From: Acidobacteriaceae bacterium
GTDB lineage: Bacteria > Acidobacteriota > Terriglobia > Terriglobales > Acidobacteriaceae
Assembly: GCA_027307045.1 (NCBI GenBank)
Contig: DAHUXR010000025.1
Coordinates: 1 to 48,397 of the forward strand
Length of the DNA stretch: 48,397 bases
Reading direction: 5' to 3'
Shown here: positions 7,761 to 15,347 of the stretch, piece after piece
How the letters are laid out: the number at the start of each line of letters is the position of its first letter
Position numbering within the stretch: position 1 is the first letter of the stretch
Translations under genes and position numbers: made by a program
The notes under the pieces: model-generated
What the model saw: the letters and a program-made list of their open reading frames with translations, nothing else
Databases searched by the model: none
Told to the model about the DNA's origin: nothing

Positions 7761-9290
7761 TTAAGCAAAGCGTTTGAGCGCCGCTTCGGCGGCAAAGTAC
7801 CCGCACATGCCATGCACCCCCGGCGCAGGCGGTGTTGAAGAAGAACAGAGAAAGACGCCATCGAGCGGTGTGCGATACAGGCTGGCTGTGGGACGCAAAA
7901 AAATCTGGCTCAGGTAAACCGCGCCGCCGCCGATGTCTCCTCCAATCAGATTAGGATTGTGCCGCTCCATGTCCGCCGGTCCCATGACAGACCGCGCGGC
8001 GATGCAATCCTTGAAGCCGGGAGCGAAACGTTCCACCTGGTTTTCAATCGCCTCGGTCACGTTGCCGGTAAATCCGTTGGGCACATGGCAGTAACCCCAC
8101 GCCGTGTGCTTCCCTGCGGGGGCGCGGGACGGATCAAACAGGCTGGCTTGAGTAAACAGAACATAGGGACGATCAGAAACTTTTCCCTGCCATGGCTGCC
8201 GTTCCGAATCACTAATCTCGTCCAGCGTTCCACCCAGGTGCACAGTACCGGCTTGCGCGCATTCTTTCGCACGCCATGGGACGGGCTGGTGCAAAGCCCA
8301 ATCCAGCTTGTAAACGCCGGGACCATACTTAAAATTCTGCAGGTTGCGCCGGTAAGAACCCGGCAGCTTGGCGCCGGCCATGCAGATTAGCTGCCGCGGC
8401 GTCACGTCCAGCAGGATTGCTCGCGCGGGGGGCAACTGCTCCAACGATTCCACATAGCAGTTCGTCATCACCCGGCCGCCGAGCGATTCCAGATACTTGA
8501 CCATCGCAGACGTAAGCTGCTGAGACCCTCCTCGCGCAAAAGGCCAGCCTGCGGCGTGGCCAGCGACGGCCAGCACAAGAGCCACCGCCGACGTTGTAAG
8601 CTTTTCCAGCGGCAGGACGGAATGCGCCGCCAAGCCGGCGAACAACGCGCGCCCTCGCTCGGTTTTGAAATAAGCACGCGCCAATAACGTCGCCGGACGG
8701 ACCGCCCGCAGACCAAACTTGGCAAAGAAAACCGGGTGCTTTGGAATTCCCGGTGGCGCAAACACATCCTGCAAGAGGTCCTGCCAGCGCGCTGCTAAGT
8801 CACCCATCAGCCGCCGATAGCCATCGCCATCCGCTCCCAGCGACCGTGCAGTTTCGTCCAGTGAATGGTGCAGAATCACCGCCGAGCCATCATCCAAAGG
8901 ATGAGCCAAAGACGCGGGCGGGAATGCCCATTCCAGTCCGTGCCGATCCAGTGGCAGCTCGCGCAGAAAAGGCGAGCACGCAACCATGGCGTAAATCGTA
9001 GAACAAATATCGTGAGTAAACCCGGGCAGCGTCAGTTCCGCTGAGCGGACGCCTCCGCCGGGAGTGCCAGCGCCTTCCAGCACGACTACCCGCTTGCCTC
9101 GCTGGGCCAGGCGAATCGCCGCTGCCAGACCGTTTGGTCCAGAGCCTACAACGATTGCGTCGCAGTCAGGAACTTCCAACTTGGATAGCTTGTCTGGCAC
9201 GAGGGTAAGGATATCATTGGAGCGGGATAACACAGTCTTCAATGCACTGATCCGTCGAATGCCCCGCAACAAGTCCTTGACCAGAGCCAT
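7761..9290 (-). CDS. FAD-dependent oxidoreductase, phytoene desaturase/PYROXD2 family
   Basis: A 509-residue flavoprotein. The dinucleotide-binding motif IVVGSGPNGLAAAIRLAQRG starts near residue 46 and is followed by VVVLEGAGTPGGGVRS, the usual FAD pyrophosphate and ribose contacts. The C terminus has the second FAD block, with GVFLCSSSTPPAPGVHGMCG and a final helix. The first 40 residues are an extension before the Rossmann fold. Related enzymes desaturate carotenoids or oxidise other lipids, but no carotenoid genes are nearby, so the substrate stays open. The gene stands alone. Confidence 0.88.
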   Translation of the reverse strand: MALVKDLLRGIRRISALKTVLSRSNDILTLVPDKLSKLEVPDCDAIVVGSGPNGLAAAIRLAQRGKRVVVLEGAGTPGGGVRSAELTLPGFTHDICSTIYAMVACSPFLRELPLDRHGLEWAFPPASLAHPLDDGSAVILHHSLDETARSLGADGDGYRRLMGDLAARWQDLLQDVFAPPGIPKHPVFFAKFGLRAVRPATLLARAYFKTERGRALFAGLAAHSVLPLEKLTTSAVALVLAVAGHAAGWPFARGGSQQLTSAMVKYLESLGGRVMTNCYVESLEQLPPARAILLDVTPRQLICMAGAKLPGSYRRNLQNFKYGPGVYKLDWALHQPVPWRAKECAQAGTVHLGGTLDEISDSERQPWQGKVSDRPYVLFTQASLFDPSRAPAGKHTAWGYCHVPNGFTGNVTEAIENQVERFAPGFKDCIAARSVMGPADMERHNPNLIGGDIGGGAVYLSQIFLRPTASLYRTPLDGVFLCSSSTPPAPGVHGMCGYFAAEAALKRFA

Positions 9291-9297
9291 TTTGGAA

Positions 9298-9335
9298 CAA
9301 ATTACTCAATTACCAAATTACCCCATTACCAAATC
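9298..9335 (+). repeat. AATTACCA-word repeat
   Basis: Reiterated ATTACCAAATTACC words in the gap between two minus-strand genes. The first 24 bases match 15288-15311 between the DinB gene and nuoG almost exactly. Confidence 0.75.
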
Positions 9336-9337
9336 CA

Positions 9338-9919
9338 CTATCTCTTCACCCGTAGCTTCCGCGTCACGGACTTTCCATTCCGCGTGGCCTGAACCATGAC
9401 CGCGCCGCGATTCAGCACGTCTTCAGTCAAGGCGATGGAAAGCGCTGCCGCGCCGGAGGCATCCGCCACACCGCGCGCTAACTCCAGTCCGTCGGACGCA
9501 ACCACCCCGCGCACCACGATCTCCGCTCCGCTAGCGGGCTTGCCTGAATCGAGCACCTGGAAACTTAGCGGAAGATCTGAAGCGTCGCCCACAAGGGTTA
9601 GCGCTTTCCACTGCAAAGAAAGCCCTGAGCCGCCCACGTCCTGCACGTCCGCTCCGCTGCCCAGCACGGAATTCATCTGCCCCTGCTGGATGGCATCAAT
9701 CACAGCTTTGTGCTGCGTCTTCAGCAATTCATGCATGGCTTCCGTGGAAAAGCCCGGATGCGATATCTCATGCGCGTAAGAAAACGCCTGCTTGCCCACG
9801 CACTGGCCTTTCACAAAAACCAGCGTTTGCAGCAGAAGGTCGTTTTGCCGAGCTTCGCTTTGCACGTGGTACACCACGTCGGCCAGCTTTACGTCAGTAT
9901 TGAATCCAAAAATCGTCAT
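9338..9919 (-). CDS. Conserved hypothetical protein
   Basis: A 193-residue soluble protein with no signal peptide. The ATG at 9919 begins MTIFGFNTDVKLADVVYHVQ, a start I recall from acidobacterial hypothetical proteins; a GTG at 9955 is in frame but less convincing. Residues 20-70 (QTLVFVKGQCVGKQAFSYAH) are the most conserved-looking part. Residues from about 110 alternate hydrophobic and polar residues like a beta-sandwich domain (LPLSFQVLDSGKPASGAEIV). It is divergent from nuoA with about 180 bases between the starts. Function unknown. Confidence 0.75.
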   Translation of the reverse strand: MTIFGFNTDVKLADVVYHVQSEARQNDLLLQTLVFVKGQCVGKQAFSYAHEISHPGFSTEAMHELLKTQHKAVIDAIQQGQMNSVLGSGADVQDVGGSGLSLQWKALTLVGDASDLPLSFQVLDSGKPASGAEIVVRGVVASDGLELARGVADASGAAALSIALTEDVLNRGAVMVQATRNGKSVTRKLRVKR

Positions 9920-10098
9920 AGATGATCGAAGAAAGCCCGCGGAAAACACCGCCACTGCACGGGCAAGTTCCAGCGCCCGCCAGCGGCCATTTGAAAATCA
10001 CTAACTCCATTCAAAGTCAAGGCCTTGACACTGTTGCGAATGGAAATTACATTCGAATGTTTGGCAGTTGTAGTTGCTCTTTGCTGTACAGGCCTTTC

Positions 10099-10491
10099 AT
10101 GCCGGAGAACAGTTACTTCGCTCATTATATTCCGTTGCTGTTTCAGGTGATCGTTGCCATTGCCCTGGCCACGGTCATGGTCACTCTTTCTCACCTGCTG
10201 GGCAAGCACAAATGGTCGCGGGCCAAGAACACCGCTTATGAATGCGGCATTGAGCCCACCGGCGACGCGCAGCAGCGCTTCAGCGTCAAGTTCTATCTGG
10301 TCGGCATGCTGTTTATTTTGTTTGATGTGGAAGCAGTCTTCCTCTATCCCTGGGCCATTATCGCCCGCGAACTCAAGATGTTCGGCTTCTGGGAGATGCT
10401 TATTTACATCGGCCTGGTATTGGTCGGCTTCTTCTATATATGGAAGAAGGGCATTCTGGACTGGAATTCATCGGAGAGGACGATTAAATAA
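10099..10491 (+). CDS. nuoA: NADH-quinone oxidoreductase subunit A
   Basis: A small membrane subunit of complex I, 130 residues with three hydrophobic segments. It carries the family signature ENTAYECGIEP in the form NTAYECGIEPTGDAQQRF, then FSVKFYLVGMLFILFDVEAVFLYPWA. The frame is open back to 9922, but the start at 10099 (MPENSYFAHYIPLLFQ) gives the normal length. It is the first gene of the nuo operon. Its stop overlaps the nuoC start by one base, where nuoB is normally found. Confidence 0.95.
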   Translation: MPENSYFAHYIPLLFQVIVAIALATVMVTLSHLLGKHKWSRAKNTAYECGIEPTGDAQQRFSVKFYLVGMLFILFDVEAVFLYPWAIIARELKMFGFWEMLIYIGLVLVGFFYIWKKGILDWNSSERTIK

Positions 10492-10982
10492 TGCCTCTCG
10501 CGCCCGCAATTACCGATATCGAACAACTGAAAGACCGCCCTTTTGTGGCCGATCTGCTGTCCTGGCGTGCCGACGCCGTGGAAAGCGTCCGCTTTGACCG
10601 CAATGAGCTTACGATTTACATTGCCCGCGAATCGATCCGTGAAGCCTGTTCCCGCTTGAAAGCGCAAGGCTTGACTGACTTCATGTCAGACCTTACCTGC
10701 GCCGACTTTTATCCCCGCGAGCCGCGCTTTGAGCTTGCCTATCACCTGCTTTCCATGAAGCGCAAAGAGCGGGTGCGGTTGAAAGTTCGTCTGTCCGGCG
10801 ACGAGCCTTCTGTGGAATCCATCATCTCGGTCTGGCCGTCGGTCAATTTCTTTGAGCGCGAAATCTTTGATCTCTTCGGCATCCGTTTCCTCGGCCATCC
10901 CTATCTGCGCCGCATCATGATGCCGGAAGACTGGGAAGGCCATCCTCTGCGTAAGGACTATCCGGTGGAGGGCTATCGTTAA
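10491..10982 (+). CDS. nuoC: NADH-quinone oxidoreductase subunit C
   Basis: The 30 kDa-type peripheral arm subunit, 163 residues, with no fusion to NuoD. The C-terminal signature is clear: SVNFFEREIFDLFGIRFLGH followed by LRRIMMPEDWEGHPLRKDYP. It helps hold the quinone module (NuoB, C, D, I) together at the membrane interface. The start overlaps the nuoA stop and its own stop overlaps the nuoD start by one base each, which implies translational coupling. Confidence 0.97.
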   Translation: MPLAPAITDIEQLKDRPFVADLLSWRADAVESVRFDRNELTIYIARESIREACSRLKAQGLTDFMSDLTCADFYPREPRFELAYHLLSMKRKERVRLKVRLSGDEPSVESIISVWPSVNFFEREIFDLFGIRFLGHPYLRRIMMPEDWEGHPLRKDYPVEGYR

Positions 10983-12187
10983 TGGGTCACTTGAACGCCA
11001 ATCCGGTGCTGGACGCTGCTGAAGACAAAACGATGATCCTCAACATGGGTCCGCAGCACCCATCCACGCACGGCGTGTTGCGCTTACTGCTGGAGATTGA
11101 CGGCGAAACCATTGTCCGCATGATGCCGGACATCGGCTTTCTCCATACCGGAATTGAAAAGACCTGCGAAGCCAAGTTCTACCAGCAGATCGTCCCGTTG
11201 ACTGACCGCATTGATTATCTCTGCCCCATGGTCAACAACCTGTGCTATGTGATGGCCGTGGAGAAGCTGCTAGGGTTGGAAATTCCGCCGCGCGCGCAGT
11301 GGATGCGCGTGATGCTGGCTGAACTACAGCGCATCAGTTCGCACCTGGTCTGGCTGGGCACGCACGCCATGGATATAGGCGCAATGTCCGTCTTCCTTTA
11401 TTGCTTCCGCGAGCGAGAAGACCTGCTGCGCATCTATGAGATGGTCAGCGGCCAGCGCATGATGACCTCATACTTCCGCATCGGCGGGCTGGCGCTCGAT
11501 CCTCCGTTGGGGTTTTTTGAAAAGGTGAAGAAATTTCTCGACCGCTTTCCGGAGAAGGTGGACGAGTACGAGAACCTGCTTACCGGCAACCGAATCTTCA
11601 TTGATCGCTTGAAGGATGTGGCAAAGATCACTGGCGAAGATGCGCTTGCCATCGGCCTGACCGGGCCGTCTCTGCGCGCCAGCGGCGTTGATTTTGATAT
11701 CCGCCGTGACATGCCGTACTGCGGCTACGAGAACTTCAAATTCAAAGTCCCGGTACGCCAGGATGGTGACGTCTGGGCGCGTTATGTCTGTCGCGTGGAA
11801 GAACTGCGGCAGTCGCGTGAGATTGCCAAGCAGGCTCTGGAAGGAATGCCTTCCGGCCCGACCAAGGCTGACGCTCCCAAGATCGTCCTTCCCGACCGCG
11901 AGAAGATGAAGACGCAGATGGAAGCCCTCATCTATCACTTTAAGATTGTCACGGAAGGCTTTGCTGTTCCAGCAGGTGAGGTTTACCACGCGATTGAATC
12001 GCCGCGCGGAGAAATGGGCTACTACATTGTGAGCGACGGGACCGCCAAACCACTGCGCGTGCACATGCGCTCGCCCTCTTATGCCAACCTTCAAGCTTTA
12101 CCTCAGATGTGCGAAGGCCGCCTGATTGCCGATGTGGTAGCGGCGATTGGCAGCATTGATATTGTGCTGGGAGAAATAGACAGGTAG
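10982..12187 (+). CDS. nuoD: NADH-quinone oxidoreductase subunit D
   Basis: The 49 kDa-type subunit that forms the quinone pocket together with NuoB. It has 401 residues, the usual length. It begins with the typical NMGPQHPSTHGVLRLLLEID stretch and carries DIGFLHTGIEKTCE, then RISSHLVWLGTHAMDIGAMS and the C-terminal ESPRGEMGYYIVSDG. Its natural partner NuoB is not encoded in the window. The stop codon is followed two bases later by the left arm of an inverted repeat. Confidence 0.98.
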   Translation: MGHLNANPVLDAAEDKTMILNMGPQHPSTHGVLRLLLEIDGETIVRMMPDIGFLHTGIEKTCEAKFYQQIVPLTDRIDYLCPMVNNLCYVMAVEKLLGLEIPPRAQWMRVMLAELQRISSHLVWLGTHAMDIGAMSVFLYCFREREDLLRIYEMVSGQRMMTSYFRIGGLALDPPLGFFEKVKKFLDRFPEKVDEYENLLTGNRIFIDRLKDVAKITGEDALAIGLTGPSLRASGVDFDIRRDMPYCGYENFKFKVPVRQDGDVWARYVCRVEELRQSREIAKQALEGMPSGPTKADAPKIVLPDREKMKTQMEALIYHFKIVTEGFAVPAGEVYHAIESPRGEMGYYIVSDGTAKPLRVHMRSPSYANLQALPQMCEGRLIADVVAAIGSIDIVLGEIDR

Positions 12188-12188
12188 G

Positions 12189-12221
12189 AAATTGATGATT
12201 TGCGAGTTGTGATTTGTGATT
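12189..12221 (+). repeat. Inverted repeat, left arm of the four-helix-bundle cassette
   Basis: Begins two bases after the nuoD stop. Its reverse complement starts AATCACAAATCACAACTCGC and matches the arm at 12587-12619 at about 26 of 32 positions. The two arms enclose one gene exactly. Confidence 0.85.
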
Positions 12222-12588
12222 GGTGAGCAATGGCCAGTACGACACCAGAACGCTGCGCGGCAGAACCAAGGAGTTTGCGTTAAGGATTGTGCGATTATTT
12301 CGCGCGCTCCCGCGTTCACCAGAAGCGCAGGTAATGGGTAAGCAGCTTTTGCGGTCAGGTACGTCGGTTGGAGCGAATTACAGAGCTGTTTGTCGTTCGC
12401 GTTCCAAGGCCGAGTTTGTCGCCAAACTGGGAGTCGTGGTTGAAGAAGCCGACGAGAGCGCATTTTGGCTGGAACTGTTGATTGAATCCGGCACGTTCAG
12501 AAAAGAGAAATTAGAGGCTTTGTTGAATGAGGCGCGCGAATTAACGGCGTTGTTTAATGCATCAAGGACGACGACGAGAAGAAGTTAA
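12220..12588 (+). CDS. Four-helix-bundle protein (23S rRNA intervening-sequence protein family)
   Basis: A protein of about 120 residues. The family core is evident: EFALRIVRLFRALP, then MGKQLLRSGTSVGANYRAVC, RSKAEFVAKLGVVVEEADES and FWLELLIESG. Members occur inside 23S rRNA intervening sequences and at many unrelated intergenic sites; their biochemical role is not established. Here the gene interrupts the nuo operon between nuoD and nuoE and is bounded on both sides by inverted repeat arms. Possible starts are TTG at 12220 or GTG at 12223, both at the inner end of the left arm; neither has a convincing Shine-Dalgarno. The stop TAA lies on the first bases of the right arm. Confidence 0.9.
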   Translation: MVSNGQYDTRTLRGRTKEFALRIVRLFRALPRSPEAQVMGKQLLRSGTSVGANYRAVCRSRSKAEFVAKLGVVVEEADESAFWLELLIESGTFRKEKLEALLNEARELTALFNASRTTTRRS

Positions 12589-12619
12589 ATCACAATTCAC
12601 AAATCGCAAATTTGAAATT
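12587..12619 (+). repeat. Inverted repeat, right arm of the four-helix-bundle cassette
   Basis: Begins AATCACAATTCACAAATCGC and ends on the base before the nuoE ATG. The arm therefore occupies the position where the nuoE ribosome binding site should be, and no purine-rich Shine-Dalgarno is visible there. Confidence 0.85.
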
Positions 12620-13099
12620 ATGGTGATTTCCGACAAACTCGATAAATTCTTCGATGAGAAGATGAAAGAGTATCCGACGCGAAGGTCCTTTCTCGTACCG
12701 ATGCTGTTATATAGCCAGGATGAAGTCGGCTATTTGTCGGATGAAGTGATCGCTTATCTCGCGAAAAAGACTGAATTGACGGAACTCGAAGTCCGCAACG
12801 TGATCAGCTATTACTCGCTGTTGCACACCAAGCCGATGGGCAAGTATCACGTCCAAGTCTGCACCAATATAAGCTGCATGCTGCGCGGCGGCGAGGAAAT
12901 TCTGGACCATTGCAAGAGCAAGCTGGGCATCGGCCACAAGCAGACCACGGCAGACGGAACGTTTTCACTGGAAGAAGTGGAATGCATCGGCGCATGCAGC
13001 TGGGCCCCCGCGGTGCAGATTAATTACGATTTTCATGAAAATTTAACGAATGAAAAAATGGATAAGGTCTTGGATCAGTACAGAAGCAAGGCCAAGTAA
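12620..13099 (+). CDS. nuoE: NADH-quinone oxidoreductase subunit E
   Basis: The 24 kDa-type thioredoxin-fold subunit carrying the [2Fe-2S] cluster N1a next to NuoF. It has 159 residues from the ATG at 12620. The four ligands are Cys81 and Cys86 in VCTNISCMLRGG and Cys122 and Cys126 in CIGACSWAP, with canonical spacing. The frame is open upstream to 12557, overlapping the end of the four-helix-bundle gene, but those residues come from the repeat arm. The chosen ATG lacks a visible Shine-Dalgarno. Confidence 0.96.
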   Translation: MVISDKLDKFFDEKMKEYPTRRSFLVPMLLYSQDEVGYLSDEVIAYLAKKTELTELEVRNVISYYSLLHTKPMGKYHVQVCTNISCMLRGGEEILDHCKSKLGIGHKQTTADGTFSLEEVECIGACSWAPAVQINYDFHENLTNEKMDKVLDQYRSKAK

Positions 13100-13189
13100 T
13101 AACGGTTGAAGCAACTTACGGCCAGGATGCTTCAGAACTATTGGCCAAAAACGTCAGGATTCAAAGAAGTGCCGCGTTGCGAAGTTTCA

Positions 13190-13256
13190 GCGCCGTAAGG
13201 CGCGACGCGAGGTTAGCCCAGCCTGAGGCGAGCGAATGCGAAGCCGTAAGGCTGGG
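13190..13256 (+). repeat. Structured intergenic element with two GTAA-capped hairpins
   Basis: In the 208-base nuoE-nuoF gap, GCGCC-GTAA-GGCGC (13190-13203) and AGCC-GTAA-GGCT (13242-13253) both form stems with GNRA-type loops. CCCAGCCT at 13217-13224 and AGGCTGGG at 13249-13256 form a competing longer stem. A GAGCCCCGGAGGAGCGAC stretch follows before the nuoF start. It is probably a dispersed REP-like element or an intra-operon RNA structure. Confidence 0.6.
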
Positions 13257-13307
13257 TAGGCTTAAAAACAAATTGAGCCCCGGAGGAGCGACACAAGACT
13301 AAGGCTA

Positions 13308-14636
13308 ATGGCAGATTTGACGACACATCCGGACGAAATAAAGGTTGTTTCGAAGCGTTTCGGCCAAGGGGCCGCCGAAATCGACACGTACCTCAAGCTT
13401 GATGGCTACAAGGCCGTGCAAAAAGCCCTGACCATGTCGCCCGACGACATCATTAATGAGGTCAAGGCTTCCAATCTGCGCGGTCGTGGCGGCGCCGGAT
13501 TCCCTACCGGCATGAAGTGGAGCTTCGTCCCCAAGGACACCAATAAAGCCAAATACATCCTGGTCAACGGCGACGAAAGCGAGCCCGGCACCTGCAAAGA
13601 CCGTCCCATCCTGGAACACGATCCGCATGCGGTAATTGAAGGCGTGATTATTGCGGGCTTGGCCGTGGGCGCCAAGGTCGGCTTTGTTTATATCCGCGGC
13701 GAATATCGCTATTTGGTCGATATCATGCGCAAGGCCATTGCCGACGCATACGCCAAGGGCTATCTGGGCAAGAACATCTTCGGCAGCGGCAAGGATTTTG
13801 ACGTTCGCTGGCATACCGGCGCAGGCGCTTATGAAGTGGGAGAAGAGTCCGCGCTGATGGAATCGCTGGAAGGCAAGCGCGGTATCCCGCGAATCCGTCC
13901 GCCCTTCCCTGCCGTCGTCGGCCTTTGGGGCGGCCCGACGGTCATCAACAACGTTGAGACTTTGGCTTCCGTTCCGCACATCATTCTGATGGGCGGCCAG
14001 AAGTTTGCCGACTACGGCCCGCCGAAAAACGGCGGCACGCGCCTTTTCTGCCTGAGCGGACACGTCAATAAGCCCGGTGTCTATGAACTGCCTCTCGGCT
14101 ATCCGCTGAAGAAGATGATCTATGACGTAGGCGGCGGCATCCCCAACGGACGCAAACTTAAGGCCGTGGTCCCCGGCGGATCGTCCACGTTTGTCCTGAC
14201 CGCCGAAGAAGCCGAGCAGATGAACATGGATTTTGACTCCTTTGGCAAGCGCGGCGAATTTCTCGGCTCCGGCGGCGTTGTGATCCTGGACGACCAGACC
14301 TGTATGGTCAAGTTCGCGCTGCGCGTGATGAAGTTCTATCAGCATGAAAGCTGCGGCTGGTGCATCCCCTGCCGTGAAGGCACTGACTGGCTCAAGAAAA
14401 CGCTGACGCGCTTCCACAACGGCGGCGGCTTGCGCAAGGACATCGATAACATCAAGTATCTGGCGCAGAACATGCTTGGACGCACCTTCTGTCCGCTGGG
14501 CGATGCAGCGGCAATTCCGACAATGTCGATCGTGGACAAATGGCGCAACGAATTTGAAATGCATCTGGAAGGCCGTCCGTGTCCGTTTGATCCGGCGGCC
14601 AAAATCACCGAATTGCCGGTGGTAGGAGCGCATTAA
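13308..14636 (+). CDS. nuoF: NADH-quinone oxidoreductase subunit F
   Basis: The 51 kDa-type NADH-oxidising subunit, 442 residues, holding FMN and the [4Fe-4S] cluster N3. The nucleotide-binding loop NLRGRGGAGFPTGMKW is at residues 57-71 and YILVNGDESEPGTCKDR follows. The cluster ligands are three Cys in ESCGWCIPCREG near residues 348-354 and one in TFCPLGDAA near 395. Electrons pass from here to NuoE and NuoG. It is followed after four bases by the DinB-like gene rather than nuoG. Confidence 0.98.
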   Translation: MADLTTHPDEIKVVSKRFGQGAAEIDTYLKLDGYKAVQKALTMSPDDIINEVKASNLRGRGGAGFPTGMKWSFVPKDTNKAKYILVNGDESEPGTCKDRPILEHDPHAVIEGVIIAGLAVGAKVGFVYIRGEYRYLVDIMRKAIADAYAKGYLGKNIFGSGKDFDVRWHTGAGAYEVGEESALMESLEGKRGIPRIRPPFPAVVGLWGGPTVINNVETLASVPHIILMGGQKFADYGPPKNGGTRLFCLSGHVNKPGVYELPLGYPLKKMIYDVGGGIPNGRKLKAVVPGGSSTFVLTAEEAEQMNMDFDSFGKRGEFLGSGGVVILDDQTCMVKFALRVMKFYQHESCGWCIPCREGTDWLKKTLTRFHNGGGLRKDIDNIKYLAQNMLGRTFCPLGDAAAIPTMSIVDKWRNEFEMHLEGRPCPFDPAAKITELPVVGAH

Positions 14637-14640
14637 AAAA

Positions 14641-15216
14641 GTGAACGCAATACCCAATCCGGTGCACAGCAATACTGACAAGGAATTCCTGGTCGCTCTT
14701 CTGCGCGAGAGCCAGGAAAAATTTCTCGGCAGCTTTGCCGGTGTCTCTGAAGAGCAGAGTCGCGTGCATCCCGCGCCGGATTGCTGGAGCGTGCTGGATA
14801 CCGTTGAGCACCTTACGTCGGCAGAAACGCTCATGCTCAAGCTGATCGCCACGCAACGCAGGCCTCGTTCAACCGACGCGGCGAATCGCGAACAGGTGTT
14901 CCTGCAGGTAGTCGCTGACCGCAGCCGCAAGATGCAGGCTCCGGAAAGTGGCCGCCCGCGAGGACGTTTTGCCACCTTGGCTGAGGCTGCCGACCAGTTC
15001 AAAGCGACGCGCGACGGCGTGATTCAGTTCGTTGCACAGCATCCAGAAGATTTGCGCGCCAGCGAGGTAACGCACCCGCATCCGTCGGCGGGAAATGTGA
15101 GCACGCATGAAATGGTGATCATCATCGCGAAACATGCGGAACGGCACGCGAAGCAGATTGAAGAAATCAGAAGCAAGCTTTCCCTGCTTGCTGATGCTGC
15201 ACAAGAAAAGAGTTAG
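14641..15216 (+). CDS. DinB-superfamily protein
   Basis: A 191-residue four-helix protein starting with GTG four bases after the nuoF stop. DinB/YfiT-type proteins bind a metal through a His triad; here DTVEHLTSAE near residue 56 and HAERHAKQIEE near the C terminus supply the expected His residues. The PAPDCWSVLDTVEHL stretch is typical of the family. Members include thiol transferases and many proteins without a known substrate. It has no established role in complex I, so its place between nuoF and nuoG looks like an insertion into the operon. Confidence 0.85.
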   Translation: MNAIPNPVHSNTDKEFLVALLRESQEKFLGSFAGVSEEQSRVHPAPDCWSVLDTVEHLTSAETLMLKLIATQRRPRSTDAANREQVFLQVVADRSRKMQAPESGRPRGRFATLAEAADQFKATRDGVIQFVAQHPEDLRASEVTHPHPSAGNVSTHEMVIIIAKHAERHAKQIEEIRSKLSLLADAAQEKS

Positions 15217-15226
15217 GTTGGATCAT

Positions 15227-15311
15227 TTGGTAATTGGGTAATTTAGGACGTACAGCGGCAGGTTTTGGTTTTCAATTACGAAATTACCAAATTACGCAAT
15301 TACCAAATTTA
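15227..15311 (+). repeat. AATTACCA-word repeat with near-perfect inverted arms
   Basis: TTGGTAATTGGGTAATTTA (15227-15245) is the reverse complement, with one or two mismatches, of the segment at 15289-15306. Further AATTACGAAATTACC words lie between. It fills most of the gap between the DinB gene and nuoG and shares its right arm with the repeat at 9298. Confidence 0.8.
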
Positions 15312-15347
15312 CGAAGCAGTTGAAGACAGTTTGGAAGCTCAGGACAC

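Noticed and set aside
13305..15002. Long open frame on the minus strand (565 codons) opposite nuoF
   Set aside because: It lies antisense to the unmistakable nuoF and DinB genes, and its translation is Arg/His/Ala-rich without any domain. High-GC coding DNA often leaves such frames open.
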